A stretch of DNA of 64,000 bases from Lachnospiraceae bacterium (GCA_902363445.1 CABJAB010000002.1:62001-126000); one strand, 5' to 3'; shown: positions 1 to 8,533, counted from the stretch's first letter. Program-made: numbers and translations. The notes: generated by a model from the sequence alone, not told the origin.

Positions 1-1
1 T

Positions 2-1027
2 TTACAAGGGTTTTCCTGCGAGCACTTCTTTGTAATCCTTATAGTTCTCTGCCAAAAGATCCGGCGTGTTCAGCCCGTAGGGACATTTCTTCATACAGTT
101 TCCGCAGTGGATACAGTCCTCGATTTTTGCCATCATGGCCTGTGATTCAGGGGTCAGATGGCCGGCGGAAGGAGAACGGCGCAGGAGCAGAGACATCCTG
201 GCACAGTCGTCGATCTTAATGTGGGCCGGACATGTGGGCATACAATAGCCGCAGCCGCGGCAGAAGCTGCCGGACAGAGCTTCCCGTTCTTTGGCGATGA
301 AGGAGGACAGCTCCTCCGTCATTACAGGAGGGGTATCAATGTAGGACAGGAACTCATCCAGCTCCTTTTCCCGCTGCACGCCCCAGATGGGCAGCACGTT
401 GTCATATTGGGCCTCAAAGGCGTAGGCGGCGGCAGAATTGGTGATCAGTCCGCCGGACAAGGCTTTCATGGCGATGAAGCCCATATTGTGCTCTTTGCAG
501 GCGTTCACGATTTCGATGTCCTTTTCCGCGGCCAGATAGCAGAACGGGAATTGGAGCGTATCGTATAAATCGGATTCAATAGCTTCCATGGCCACATGAA
601 GCCGGTGATTGGTGATGCTGATATGGCGGATCTTCCCCTGCTCCTTGGCTTTGAGCATCGCTTCATAAAGTCCGGTGCCGTCCCCGGGCTTCGGACAGAA
701 ATCCGGGTTGTGGAACTGCAGGATATCCACGTAGTCGGTCTGAAGGTTCTTCAGGCTGGTATGTAAGTCGTTCCAGAAGCCTTCCACCGTAGTGGACGCT
801 GTTTTCGTTGAAATATAGAGTTTGTCCCGAATCCCCTTAAAGGCATAGCCGACCTTTTCTTCGCTGTCCGAATACTGGCGTGCCGTGTCGAAAAAGTTGA
901 TGCCGTTGTCATAGGCCTTTCGAAGAAGATATGCCGCGTCCTCTTTGGAAATCCTTTGGATGGGCAGGGCGCCGAAACCGTTTTTGTTGACGGTGATTCC
1001 TGTTTTTCCAAGTGTTACTGTAACCAT
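2..1027 (-). CDS. Aldo/keto reductase with C-terminal double [4Fe-4S] ferredoxin module
   Basis: A 341-residue protein, complete at the window edge (TAA at 2-4). The N-terminal two thirds is an aldo/keto reductase barrel with the usual catalytic tetrad visible as Asp47, Tyr52, Lys75 and His106. The C-terminus has two CxxCxxCxxxCP clusters (Cys256/259/262/266 and Cys305/308/311/315), typical of the ferredoxin-fused reductases of anaerobic Firmicutes. It probably transfers electrons between an iron-sulfur or nicotinamide donor and a carbonyl substrate in the cytoplasm; the substrate cannot be told. The start is taken at 1027 because GGGAGG lies six bases upstream; an in-frame ATG at 1045 lies upstream of that site. 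It is transcribed away from purH. Family assignment is firm, function is general. Confidence 0.9.
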   Translation of the reverse strand: MVTVTLGKTGITVNKNGFGALPIQRISKEDAAYLLRKAYDNGINFFDTARQYSDSEEKVGYAFKGIRDKLYISTKTASTTVEGFWNDLHTSLKNLQTDYVDILQFHNPDFCPKPGDGTGLYEAMLKAKEQGKIRHISITNHRLHVAMEAIESDLYDTLQFPFCYLAAEKDIEIVNACKEHNMGFIAMKALSGGLITNSAAAYAFEAQYDNVLPIWGVQREKELDEFLSYIDTPPVMTEELSSFIAKEREALSGSFCRGCGYCMPTCPAHIKIDDCARMSLLLRRSPSAGHLTPESQAMMAKIEDCIHCGNCMKKCPYGLNTPDLLAENYKDYKEVLAGKPL

Positions 1028-1155
1028 ACGATACCTCCCGATCATTAGTAGATATTCATTCTCATTAAGAAAAGTATAGTAGGGAAAGAAGGGAATGTCA
1101 ACCTGGCCGGAAAGAATCTCGAAAGGAAATTTTCCGTAAAATCAGAGAAAAGGAC

Positions 1156-1184
1156 TTGTCAAGTTTTCTTTTTTATTGTAATAT
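1156..1184 (+). promoter_or_regulatory. Promoter of the ZTP riboswitch-purH unit
   Basis: A TTGTCA -35 box (1156-1161) and TAATAT -10 box (1179-1184) are separated by 17 bases. Transcription would begin near 1191, just before the riboswitch aptamer. Confidence 0.75.
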
Positions 1185-1196
1185 CATAGTGTAAAT

Positions 1197-1276
1197 GCAA
1201 GACCGTGCGACTGGCGGAGAGTAGGAGTACCTACGGGGAGCGCGGGATAACATATGAGCCGACCGCCTGGGCAGCC
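1197..1276 (+). promoter_or_regulatory. ZTP (pfl) riboswitch aptamer
   Basis: The leader of purH contains the two conserved parts of the ZTP/pfl riboswitch: GACTGGCGGA at about 1209-1218 with the downstream GGGGAGCGCGGGATAA segment, and the hallmark CCGCCTGGGCA at 1264-1274. The first block's GGCGG pairs with the CCGCC of the second. The class senses ZTP/ZMP (AICAR monophosphate), which accumulates when 10-formyl-tetrahydrofolate is short, and turns on purine and folate genes. PurH consumes ZMP, so the gene context fits exactly. A terminator follows at once. Confidence 0.93.
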
Positions 1277-1312
1277 TGAAGGATACTATGGGTTACTCAG
1301 GCGTTTTTCTTT
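1274..1312 (+). terminator. Expression-platform terminator of the ZTP riboswitch
   Basis: GCCTGA and TCAGGC arms around a loop of about 17 bases are followed by a T-rich run (1303-1315). The hairpin begins next to the conserved CCGCCTGGGCA, so ligand binding to the aptamer can compete with it and allow read-through into purH. Confidence 0.8.
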
Positions 1313-1331
1313 TTTAGAAGGGAGCATGAAA

Positions 1332-2882
1332 ATGAGAGCGTTGATCAGCGTATCAGACAAGACCGGCATCGTGGAACTGGCAAAGGAACTCACAAAGCTG
1401 GGAGTGGAAATCATCTCTACAGGCGGAACTTACAAAAAACTTACGGACGAGGGAGTAAAGGCCATCGAGGTATCCGAACTGACTGGATTCCCGGAGTGCC
1501 TGGACGGGCGTGTGAAGACTCTCCATCCGATCGTACATGCAGGCCTTTTGGCTATGCGTTCCAATCCGTCCCATATGAAACAGCTTGAGGAGCTGGGAAT
1601 TCAGCCGATCGACATGGTCATCGTGAACCTGTATCCTTTCAAAGCTACTATCATGAAGGATGACGTGACTCGCGCAGATGCGGTGGAGAATATCGACATA
1701 GGCGGTCCTACCATGCTCCGCGCGGCAGCGAAGAACTACCAGGATGTGGCCGTGGTCGTGGATCCTAGGGATTATGAGACAGTGCTGAAGGAAATAAAAG
1801 AGGATGGAAAGGTATCTCTGGATACCAAGTTCTATCTGATGCAGAAGGTGTTCATGCACACCTCCAATTATGACACCATGATAGCCGATTATCTGAAAGC
1901 AGAGCGGGAGGATTATGATCTGCCTGAGACGCTGACCATGACCTTTGAAAAGGTACAGGATATGCGGTATGGCGAGAATCCTCATCAGAAGGCCGCTTTC
2001 TACCGGGAGGTAGGCAAGAAAAAGGGCACGCTGGATATGGCGGAGCAGTTAAACGGCAAAGAGCTTTCCTTTAATAATATCAACGATGCAAACGGAGCGT
2101 TGGAGCTTTGCAAGGAATATGACGAGCCGACCGTAGTGGCCAGCAAACACGGAAATCCCTGCGGCGTAGGCAGCGCAGCTACTATTGAAGAAGCATGGGA
2201 CAAGGCTTACGCGGCAGACAACGTATCTATTTTCGGCGGGATTGTGGCGATCAACAGAGAAGTCACGGCGTCCATGGCGAAAAAGATGGCGGAGGTCTTC
2301 CTGGAGGTCATCATCGCTCCTTCCTATGAAAAAGAAGCGCTGGATATCCTCTGTGAGAAGAAAAATGTACGCGTATTAAGACTGCCTGATATCACGGCCA
2401 TTCAGAGGGAAACGGCTCTCGACTTAAAGAAAGTGAACGGCGGCCTGATCGTTCAGGGCATTGACAACAAGCTGATCGGTGATGAGCTTAAAGTGGTGAC
2501 GGACAGGCAGCCTTCCGAGCAGGAAATGGAGGACATGATGTTCGCCTGGAGGATGGTGAAGTACGTGAAATCCAACGGCATCGCGCTGGCGAAGAATAAA
2601 CAGTCCGTAGGCATTGGGCCTGGACAGGTGAACAGGATCTGGGCGACCAAGCAGTCTGTAGAGCATGCCGGAGAGCTGATCGGACCGGATGCGACGAAGG
2701 GCGCGGTCATGGCTTCCGATGCGTTCTTCCCCTTCCCTGATTGTGTGGAAGCCGCTCATGAAGCCGGTATTACGGCGATTATCCAGCCCGGCGGAGCGAT
2801 GCGTGACCAGCTGTCCATCGACAAGTGCAATGAATATGGCATAGCAATGGTATTCACCGGTATGAGACATTTCCGTCATTGA
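1332..2882 (+). CDS. purH: Bifunctional AICAR transformylase / IMP cyclohydrolase
   Basis: A 516-residue PurH, the usual length for the bifunctional enzyme. It formylates AICAR with 10-formyl-tetrahydrofolate and then closes the ring to IMP, the last two steps of purine synthesis. The MGS-like cyclohydrolase domain begins at the N-terminus ([24 protein letters not shown]). The transformylase domain carries the KHGNPCGVG motif and ends in the family's GMRHFRH tail. The start at 1332 puts AAGGGAG at a normal distance of seven bases; an ATG at 1326 is too close. It is the only gene behind the ZTP riboswitch and is followed by its own terminator, so it is probably monocistronic. Confidence 0.96.
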   Translation: MRALISVSDKTGIVELAKELTKLGVEIISTGGTYKKLTDEGVKAIEVSELTGFPECLDGRVKTLHPIVHAGLLAMRSNPSHMKQLEELGIQPIDMVIVNLYPFKATIMKDDVTRADAVENIDIGGPTMLRAAAKNYQDVAVVVDPRDYETVLKEIKEDGKVSLDTKFYLMQKVFMHTSNYDTMIADYLKAEREDYDLPETLTMTFEKVQDMRYGENPHQKAAFYREVGKKKGTLDMAEQLNGKELSFNNINDANGALELCKEYDEPTVVASKHGNPCGVGSAATIEEAWDKAYAADNVSIFGGIVAINREVTASMAKKMAEVFLEVIIAPSYEKEALDILCEKKNVRVLRLPDITAIQRETALDLKKVNGGLIVQGIDNKLIGDELKVVTDRQPSEQEMEDMMFAWRMVKYVKSNGIALAKNKQSVGIGPGQVNRIWATKQSVEHAGELIGPDATKGAVMASDAFFPFPDCVEAAHEAGITAIIQPGGAMRDQLSIDKCNEYGIAMVFTGMRHFRH

Positions 2883-2903
2883 TGCCGGAAGAATAGGAAA
2901 ATG

Positions 2904-2941
2904 AAAGACCCCGGAGGCCGGAAGGCCGTGGGGTCTTTTTA
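2904..2941 (+). terminator. Intrinsic terminator of purH
   Basis: AAAGACCCC pairs with GGGGTCTTT around a G+C-rich inner stem (GGCC/GGCC) and ends in a T-run. It lies 22 bases after the purH stop codon. Confidence 0.9.
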
Positions 2942-2962
2942 GTTCTCGCTATATATGTAGTT

Positions 2963-3663
2963 CAAGTATTGCTTGTAAATCATCTTCAGATGTTCTTAAA
3001 ATAATCATCCGTGTACCAAACACCGGCAGAAGTTCCGGACCGTCACGATTTCGGTTCGCTGGCGATGCAGGGGCCGCTTTATCCCCGCTCCGGGAGTACC
3101 GCTCACATGTCGACGGGAAATCTTTATGATTTCCCGTCTCCGTTTCTGCCTCCCTCTGCCTGGGGAACACCGACCGCTGCCCTGCGGCGCTCACCTTTAG
3201 GCCGGTCCGGAATCTTTCTGCTGGTATTTTTTCTGTCGCACCGTTTCGAATGATTTCCGTTCCCTTGATTCCAAAAAAGGATTGGATATCCACACGGCCC
3301 GCGCGCCTAACGGCAGCGGGCCGCGGTGGACCGCCCCCATAGCTTTCGAAGCAAACAAAAGCTTATTTTGGTGCGGGAAGAGGAGCAGGAGGAACGATCC
3401 GATTTCATCGTAAGGCGAGTGCCGCAAAGGCGTTAGCAGGATCTTCCCGGCCGCAGGGAGGTAAAAACCGAATCTCATGCAGGTTTTTATTGGAATCTGA
3501 CATGGAAAAATATCGATTTATCCATGTCAGTTGGAAAGGACCGACTGGAGGCCGCAAAGATTCTGGTTATGGCTGCCAGCGAGCCGCCTGGATGGAATCG
3601 GATTTCCTCTTGCCTTGTAAACCAGATTAAGAAAACTTGTTTGAAAGGTACTTAAAGATATAC
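2963..3663 (+). repeat. Long structured intergenic repeat, copy 1
   Basis: This about 700-bp G+C-rich block is one of four related copies in the window. It starts near an A+T-rich left end, has the shared CACCGGCAGAAGTTCCGG block at 3021-3038, and ends in the shared AAAACTTGTTTGAAAGG (3632-3648). Helices seen are GACGGGAAATC/GATTTCCCGTC (3112-3122 with 3128-3138), CGGCCCGC/GCGGGCCG (3295-3302 with 3316-3323) and CTGACATGGA/TCCATGTCAG (3497-3506 with 3521-3530). It lacks a 30-base segment present in the other copies after 3140. No known RNA or mobile element family was recognised. Short open frames cross it but are not accepted as genes. With the small palindromic element it fills the 930-base gap between purH and the response regulator gene. 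Confidence 0.85.
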
Positions 3664-3722
3664 CCAAGGGCACCCCCTAATTCATGCCCTCCGGGCGGGC
3701 GCACTTCGTGCGGCAAGGTATA
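3659..3722 (+). repeat. Small palindromic (REP-like) element, copy A
   Basis: A 64-bp element bounded by TATACC and GGTATA. Inside are two short hairpins, GCCC-TCC-GGGC and GCAC-TTC-GTGC. A second copy, inverted, lies at 44015-44077. It directly abuts the right end of long repeat copy 1. Confidence 0.7.
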
Positions 3723-3766
3723 ATCTCGCAAATTGCGTTATACAAGTGAAATATTGCACAGGTTTA

Positions 3767-3775
3767 TGCTATAAT
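3767..3775 (+). promoter_or_regulatory. Extended -10 promoter of the first BceRS-type operon
   Basis: TGCTATAAT (3767-3775) is a consensus extended -10 element about 40 bases before the response-regulator gene. The -35 region is weak (GTGAAA at 3746-3751), as is common for extended -10 promoters. Confidence 0.65.
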
Positions 3776-3815
3776 AGCCTGTAATGTTAATAATAGAGGA
3801 TTAAGGGAGGTTGTC

Positions 3816-4487
3816 ATGTATCGTGTGCTGATCGTAGAGGATGATTCTGTGATTGCGTCGTCGGTGAAAAAGCATATGGAGGCCTGGGGGATGGAAGCGG
3901 CATGTGTCCAGGATTTTCGGAAGGTCCTGGAGGAGTTTTTATCCTATAAGCCTCATCTTGTCCTTTTGGATATCGGCCTTCCGTTTTTTAATGGCTATCA
4001 TTGGTGCAGCGAGATTCGGAAGGTTTCTAAGGTACCCATTGTCTATATTTCTTCGGCTTCGGACAATATGAACATCGTCATGGCCATGAACATGGGAGGC
4101 GACGATTTCGTGATGAAGCCCTTCAGCCTGGAGGTGCTGACAGCGAAGGTGCAGGCGGTGCTTCGAAGGACCTATGATTTCGGAAAGCAGACGGAGCTTT
4201 TGCAGCACAGGGGAGCGATATTAGATATGGATGCGGCTGTCCTCATTTATGAGGGGTATCGGATAGAGCTTTCCAAAAATGAATACCGGATATTGAAAAC
4301 TTTGCTGGAGAATAAAGGAAAGATCGTCAGCCGGGATACGCTTATGAACCGGCTGTGGGAAACGGATTCTTATGTGGATGACAATACGCTGACGGTGAAT
4401 GTCACCAGGCTCAGGAAAAAGCTCTCAGAAGCCGGCCTGGAGGAATTTATCTCCACGAAAAAAGGAATCGGTTATCTGGTTGAGTAA
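3816..4487 (+). CDS. OmpR-family response regulator (BceR type), module 1
   Basis: A 223-residue response regulator with an N-terminal receiver domain (acidic pair Glu8/Asp9-Asp10, phosphoacceptor Asp52 in LLDIGLP, Lys in MKPF) and a C-terminal OmpR-type winged helix (RLRKKL). It starts after a strong AGGGAGG site. It is followed 15 bases later by an intramembrane-sensing kinase and then by an ABC transporter of the BceAB type. By analogy with Bacillus BceR it probably activates the transporter operon in response to cell-wall-active peptide antibiotics. The ligand is not known. Confidence 0.9.
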   Translation: MYRVLIVEDDSVIASSVKKHMEAWGMEAACVQDFRKVLEEFLSYKPHLVLLDIGLPFFNGYHWCSEIRKVSKVPIVYISSASDNMNIVMAMNMGGDDFVMKPFSLEVLTAKVQAVLRRTYDFGKQTELLQHRGAILDMDAAVLIYEGYRIELSKNEYRILKTLLENKGKIVSRDTLMNRLWETDSYVDDNTLTVNVTRLRKKLSEAGLEEFISTKKGIGYLVE

Positions 4488-4502
4488 ATCACAGGGAGGA
4501 GA

Positions 4503-5501
4503 ATGGGGAAGATGACAAGATTGGCGGTATCCTACCTAAAAGACCATTGGAAGGGAGTATTTCTGCTTGCCGTGTGTTCGGGCATCTTTTTACTCGTTTT
4601 TTATCTGGAACAGCTGCCCCTTGACGCGGTGGCTTACTGTGTTCTGCTGTGCTTTTGTACGGGGCTGGTCCTGTGGGCATGGGATTTTATCCGATACGCG
4701 GGCAGGCACAGCCGCCTGAAGCTTTTGAGAAAGACCGTCCTGGTGGACGGAGAAAACCTGCCGGAGCCCCAGTCACTTTTGGAATCCGACTATCAGGAAC
4801 TATTGAAACGAGAGCGTGAAGAAAGGATGCGGATTGAAGATAAGGAGCAGCAGGCCAGACAGGAGATGGTGGATTATTATACCATGTGGGCTCATCAGAT
4901 AAAAACTCCTATCGCGGCCATGAGGCTGCTCCTTTCGGAGGATTCTGCCCATGACAGGGAACTGCTTTCCGAGCTTTTCAAAGTGGAGCAGTATGTGGGA
5001 ATGGTACTTTCCTATCTGAGGCTGAACGGTGACAGCACAGATTTTGTTATTCGCCGGTATCCTTTGGAACCGATCGTGCGCCATACCGTCAGAAAATATG
5101 CGCCTCTTTTCATCCGGAAGAAAATCGGCCTGGAGCTTCTGGATGTGGACTGTACGGTGCTGACAGATGAGAAGTGGCTGTCTTTTGTGATCGAGCAGCT
5201 TCTTTCCAATGCGCTGAAATATACGAATAAAGGGAAGATCACCATCTATATGGAGCAGCCGAAAACACTGATCATTGAGGATACAGGCATTGGGATCGCT
5301 CCGGAAGATCTGCCCCGTATTTGTGAACGGGGCTTTACCGGGTATAATGGACGGACGGATAAGGCGGCAACAGGCATCGGACTGTATCTGTGCCGGGAAA
5401 TCCTGTATAAGCTGTCGCATACACTCAATATCACTTCAGAACCGGGCAAAGGGACCCAGGTCCGCCTGGGGCTGGATTTTTTAGATATCCGTCTGGAATA
5501 A
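4503..5501 (+). CDS. Intramembrane-sensing histidine kinase (BceS type), module 1
   Basis: A 332-residue kinase with two membrane helices (about 18-36 and 43-60) joined by only a few residues outside the membrane, so it cannot bind a ligand by itself. The phosphoacceptor is His131 in HQIKTPIA, followed by an HATPase domain (N box NALKYT, DTGIGI, GIGLYL). BceS-type kinases receive their signal from the partner ABC permease, here encoded downstream. The start is ambiguous: ATG at 4503 lies three bases after GGAGG and another in-frame ATG lies nine bases further on. Confidence 0.9.
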   Translation: MGKMTRLAVSYLKDHWKGVFLLAVCSGIFLLVFYLEQLPLDAVAYCVLLCFCTGLVLWAWDFIRYAGRHSRLKLLRKTVLVDGENLPEPQSLLESDYQELLKREREERMRIEDKEQQARQEMVDYYTMWAHQIKTPIAAMRLLLSEDSAHDRELLSELFKVEQYVGMVLSYLRLNGDSTDFVIRRYPLEPIVRHTVRKYAPLFIRKKIGLELLDVDCTVLTDEKWLSFVIEQLLSNALKYTNKGKITIYMEQPKTLIIEDTGIGIAPEDLPRICERGFTGYNGRTDKAATGIGLYLCREILYKLSHTLNITSEPGKGTQVRLGLDFLDIRLE

Positions 5502-5513
5502 ATGGAGAAGGGT

Positions 5514-5593
5514 CTTACCTTTCAATTTTGTAAGCCTGGCCGGAGGAAATGTAAGTCAAAGAAATGGCAGCTCCTTTTTCTTTTTACTATAAT
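5514..5593 (+). promoter_or_regulatory. Promoter and likely regulator site before the first BceAB-type operon
   Basis: A TATAAT -10 box lies at 5588-5593 without a good -35 box, which suggests an activated promoter. Upstream there is an inverted pair CTTAC (5514-5518) and GTAAG (5530-5534), and TGTAAG occurs twice, at 5529-5534 and 5550-5555, exactly 21 bases (two helical turns) apart. OmpR-family regulators often bind such direct repeats. Assigning it to the adjacent response regulator is inference. Confidence 0.45.
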
Positions 5594-5637
5594 AATGCCG
5601 TAGATCTTAGTTGAAGCAGATGAAGGAGGCAATACAA

Positions 5638-6405
5638 ATGGCTATGCTGGATGTAAGACATTTGAAGAAAATCTATACTACCAGATTTGGCGGCAGCCAG
5701 GTACAGGCTCTCTCCAACGTGAATTTTTCCGTGGAGAAGGGAGAATATACGGCAATCATGGGGGAGTCGGGCTCCGGTAAGACGACTTTGCTCAATATCC
5801 TTGCGGCGCTTGATAAGCCCACGGGCGGCGAGGTGTATTTAAACGGAAAGGATGTGACTAAAATCCCGGAGAGAGAGCTGGCGGCGTTCCGCCGGGATAA
5901 CCTGGGCTTCGTGTTCCAGGATTTCAATCTTCTGGATAATTTCTCCATACGGGATAATATCTTTTTGCCCCTTGTATTATCAGGCAGAAAATATGACGAA
6001 ATGGACCGGAAGCTTTCCGGCATTGCGCCCAGACTTGGCATTCAGGATATCCTGGCCCAATTTCCCTATGAGGTATCCGGCGGACAAAAGCAGAGGGCGG
6101 CGGTGGCCAGAGCCATCATAACCAGCCCGCAGCTGATCTTGGCCGACGAACCCACCGGGGCGCTGGACTCCCGCTCCACCGAGAGCCTTTTAGAGCTGTT
6201 CGGTGTGCTCAATGAATGTGGTCAGACGATTTTGATGGTGACTCACAGCGTCAAAGCGGCCAGCAAGGCAAAAAGGGTGCTGTTCATCAAAGACGGGGAA
6301 GTATTCCATCAGATATACAAAGGGAGAGATACCTCGGAGACCTTGTATCAGAAAATTTCCGACACTCTCACAATGATAGCGACGGGCGGTGAACGGCATG
6401 AGTAA
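5638..6405 (+). CDS. ABC transporter ATPase (BceA type), module 1
   Basis: A 255-residue ATPase of the MacB/LolD-like class. Walker A is GESGSGKTT (residues 42-50), the signature is VSGGQKQR and Walker B is LILADEPTGALD. The start at 5638 follows AAGGAGG by eight bases; upstream in-frame codons overlap that site. The gene overlaps the large permease gene by eight bases, so the two are translated together. In Bce systems the pair both removes peptide antibiotics from their lipid targets and signals to the kinase. Confidence 0.92.
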   Translation: MAMLDVRHLKKIYTTRFGGSQVQALSNVNFSVEKGEYTAIMGESGSGKTTLLNILAALDKPTGGEVYLNGKDVTKIPERELAAFRRDNLGFVFQDFNLLDNFSIRDNIFLPLVLSGRKYDEMDRKLSGIAPRLGIQDILAQFPYEVSGGQKQRAAVARAIITSPQLILADEPTGALDSRSTESLLELFGVLNECGQTILMVTHSVKAASKAKRVLFIKDGEVFHQIYKGRDTSETLYQKISDTLTMIATGGERHE

Positions 6406-8407
6406 AGGAATTCTGATGTATCCGAAGCTGGCGGCCACTAATATTCAGAAAAACAGCAGGACATATGTCCCTTACATCCTGACCTGTATCCTGACCACAG
6501 CGATGTTTTTCATGATTCATTCTCTGGCGGAAAATCCGGGGATCGATGACGTGCTGGGAAGCGGCACGGTCCGGTATACCCTGGGAATGGCGACCAGGGT
6601 GACCGGTTTTTTTGCCCTGATCTTCCTGTTCTATACCAACAGCTTCCTGATGAAAAGAAGAAAGAAGGAATTTGGGCTTTATAATATCCTTGGTATGGAA
6701 AAGCGCCATTTGGGGAAGGTGATATTCTGCGAGACAGTGGATGTCGCATTCCTGAGCCTTTTTCTTGGCCTGATCACCGGCGCGGTTCTGAACAAGCTTA
6801 TGTTTCTTCTGATCCTCCATATTTTTCACAGTGAGGGCGCGCTGCAGTTTGTATTTTCCAAAAAAGCGTTTTTGGATACCTGCCTTCTGTTCCTCGGCAT
6901 TTTTCTGCTGATCTTTCTGAACAGTATAAGACAGATACAGTTTAAGAGCCCGATGGAGCTTTTACGGGAAGGACAGGCGGGGGAGAAAGAGCCGAAGACA
7001 CGGTGGCTGACTGCCATCCTCGGCGTCCTGTGTCTGGGCGCCGGCTATTACATGGCGGTATCCATTGAGAATCCGGTGGCGGCAGTATCCTTTTTCTTCA
7101 TAGCCGTTTTCCTGGTGATCATAGGTACGTACTGCCTTTTCACGGCAGGCAGTGTGGCGCTTTTAAAACTTCTGAGGCGGAAGAAGAGCTATTATTATAA
7201 GCCGAATCATTTTATATCGGTTTCCGGTATGCTGTACCGTATGAAGCAAAATGCGGTGGGGCTTGCCAATATCTGCATTTTATCCACAATGGTGCTGGTA
7301 ATGGTGTCCTCTTCCCTCTGCCTGTATTCGGGGATGAATGATATGCTAAAGGAGCGTTACCCCAGAAGCATCATGATCACCACAAGGGATTATTCGGAGC
7401 AGTCTGTGGAAGCCGTCAAAGACCGTGCCAAATCGGTATTGTCGGAAACAGGCCTTTCGGCGGATCAGGAATTATCCTTTGCATTTCTGAGCTTCGCGGC
7501 CCTGGAAAAAGAAGATTATTTTGAAACGAACACCAGCTCCGGCTCTGTCTTTGAAATCGACAATCTGCGGGAACTCTATGTGGTTACACTGGAGGATTAC
7601 ATTAAGATGACTGGAAAGAGTCAAAGCCTGGAGGAGAATGAAATCCTGTTCTGTGACAAGACCGGCGAATATAAAAAAGAAGCGGTCCGCGTCTTTGATA
7701 AGGAATATAGGATCAAAGGGCAGGCAGAAGAATTCCTTGCGGGGACCGGGACCATGAATGACGTGTCCAAAAGCTATATCCTGGTGGTGAAGGACCGTAG
7801 GGCTCTGGAAGAATGGAATGTGCTCCAGGCGGGGGCTTACGGGGCCAATGCTTCTTCCATAAAGGCAGTCTATGGATTTGACCTGAATGCCGGAGATGAG
7901 GAACAGATAGCCTTTTATCAGAAGCTCATGGACAGGATGGCGGCTCCTTCGGACCCGGGAGAAGGGGTACTGAATGTTTCGATTGACTGCCGGTCCAGTC
8001 AGAAGAAAAGTGATACCGGTATGTTTGGCGGGCTGTTTTTCATCGGAATCTTCCTGGGAAGCCTGTTTATCATGGCTACGATCCTGATTATTTACTATAA
8101 GCAGATTTCCGAAGGCTATGACGACAAAGCCCGCTTTGCCATCATGAAAAAGGTCGGGATGGGACACGGGGAAATCAAACGTTCCATTCATTCCCAGGTG
8201 CTGACCGTATTCTTTTTGCCGCTTTTAGGCGCGGGGGTGCATGTTGCCTTTGCTTTCCCCTTTATCACCAGAGTGCTCGCTATTTTCCAAATGACGGATA
8301 TCCGCTTGTTCGCTCTTTGCATGGCTGGAAGCTTTGCTGTATTCGCCGTGTTTTACCTGGCTGTTTATCAGCTGACGGCGAAGGCCTACTATAAAATCGT
8401 CAGCTGA
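6398..8407 (+). CDS. ABC transporter permease (BceB type), module 1
   Basis: A 669-residue FtsX-family permease. The N-terminal part has paired helices and the MKRRKKEFGLYNILGM motif of this family. A large extracytoplasmic domain of about 200 residues lies between the seventh and eighth helices (roughly residues 315-540), the hallmark of BceB proteins, followed by three C-terminal helices. The start codon at 6398 overlaps the end of the ATPase gene. It should form the membrane part of a peptide-antibiotic sensing and detoxifying complex. The substrate cannot be read from the sequence. Confidence 0.9.
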   Translation: MSKGILMYPKLAATNIQKNSRTYVPYILTCILTTAMFFMIHSLAENPGIDDVLGSGTVRYTLGMATRVTGFFALIFLFYTNSFLMKRRKKEFGLYNILGMEKRHLGKVIFCETVDVAFLSLFLGLITGAVLNKLMFLLILHIFHSEGALQFVFSKKAFLDTCLLFLGIFLLIFLNSIRQIQFKSPMELLREGQAGEKEPKTRWLTAILGVLCLGAGYYMAVSIENPVAAVSFFFIAVFLVIIGTYCLFTAGSVALLKLLRRKKSYYYKPNHFISVSGMLYRMKQNAVGLANICILSTMVLVMVSSSLCLYSGMNDMLKERYPRSIMITTRDYSEQSVEAVKDRAKSVLSETGLSADQELSFAFLSFAALEKEDYFETNTSSGSVFEIDNLRELYVVTLEDYIKMTGKSQSLEENEILFCDKTGEYKKEAVRVFDKEYRIKGQAEEFLAGTGTMNDVSKSYILVVKDRRALEEWNVLQAGAYGANASSIKAVYGFDLNAGDEEQIAFYQKLMDRMAAPSDPGEGVLNVSIDCRSSQKKSDTGMFGGLFFIGIFLGSLFIMATILIIYYKQISEGYDDKARFAIMKKVGMGHGEIKRSIHSQVLTVFFLPLLGAGVHVAFAFPFITRVLAIFQMTDIRLFALCMAGSFAVFAVFYLAVYQLTAKAYYKIVS

Positions 8408-8458
8408 ACCGTCATGCAAGCGTAAATCTTTTTGCGTAAAAATCTTCTAAAATAGAAA

Positions 8459-8533
8459 AATTCCCCATACAGTTGTTACATGAAAGTATTGGAAAACCTT
8501 TTAGGTCTATGTAACAATTTTGTATGGGGAATT
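8459..8533 (+). promoter_or_regulatory. Long inverted repeat enclosing the symporter start codon
   Basis: AATTCCCCATACA-G-TTGTTACAT (8459-8481) pairs with the segment 8509-8533: 22 base pairs with one small internal loop, around a 27-base loop. The ATG at 8480 lies in the end of the 5' arm, and the 3' arm encodes the conserved family residues N-FVWG-P. No Shine-Dalgarno sequence precedes the ATG. TAAAAT at 8448-8453 could be a -10 box, giving a very short leader that starts inside the hairpin. Confidence 0.7.

Noticed and set aside
1254..1331. A longer N-terminus for purH starting inside the riboswitch
   Set aside because: The extra codons read through the conserved CCGCCTGGGCA and the terminator, and no ribosome site precedes them. 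The ATG at 1332 fits the family start.
2949..3293. A frame of about 100 codons on the opposite strand of each long repeat copy (also 13574-13906, 33846-34145 on the plus strand and 43962-44393), with similar translations
   Set aside because: The starts differ between copies and no consistent ribosome site precedes them. Many of the differences between copies change the amino acid, while base pairs in the helices are kept. The one indel seen is a multiple of three, so coding is not fully excluded, but a structured non-coding element explains the pattern better.
3197..3478. A second frame in repeat copy 1 resembling translations of the other copies
   Set aside because: In copy 3 the corresponding frame has a stop codon in the middle, and there is no ribosome site. 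It follows from the repeats being similar DNA.
2963..3663. Group II intron or IS element as an explanation for the long repeats
   Set aside because: No reverse transcriptase, transposase or recognisable intron domain V was found in any of the four copies, including the longest ones.
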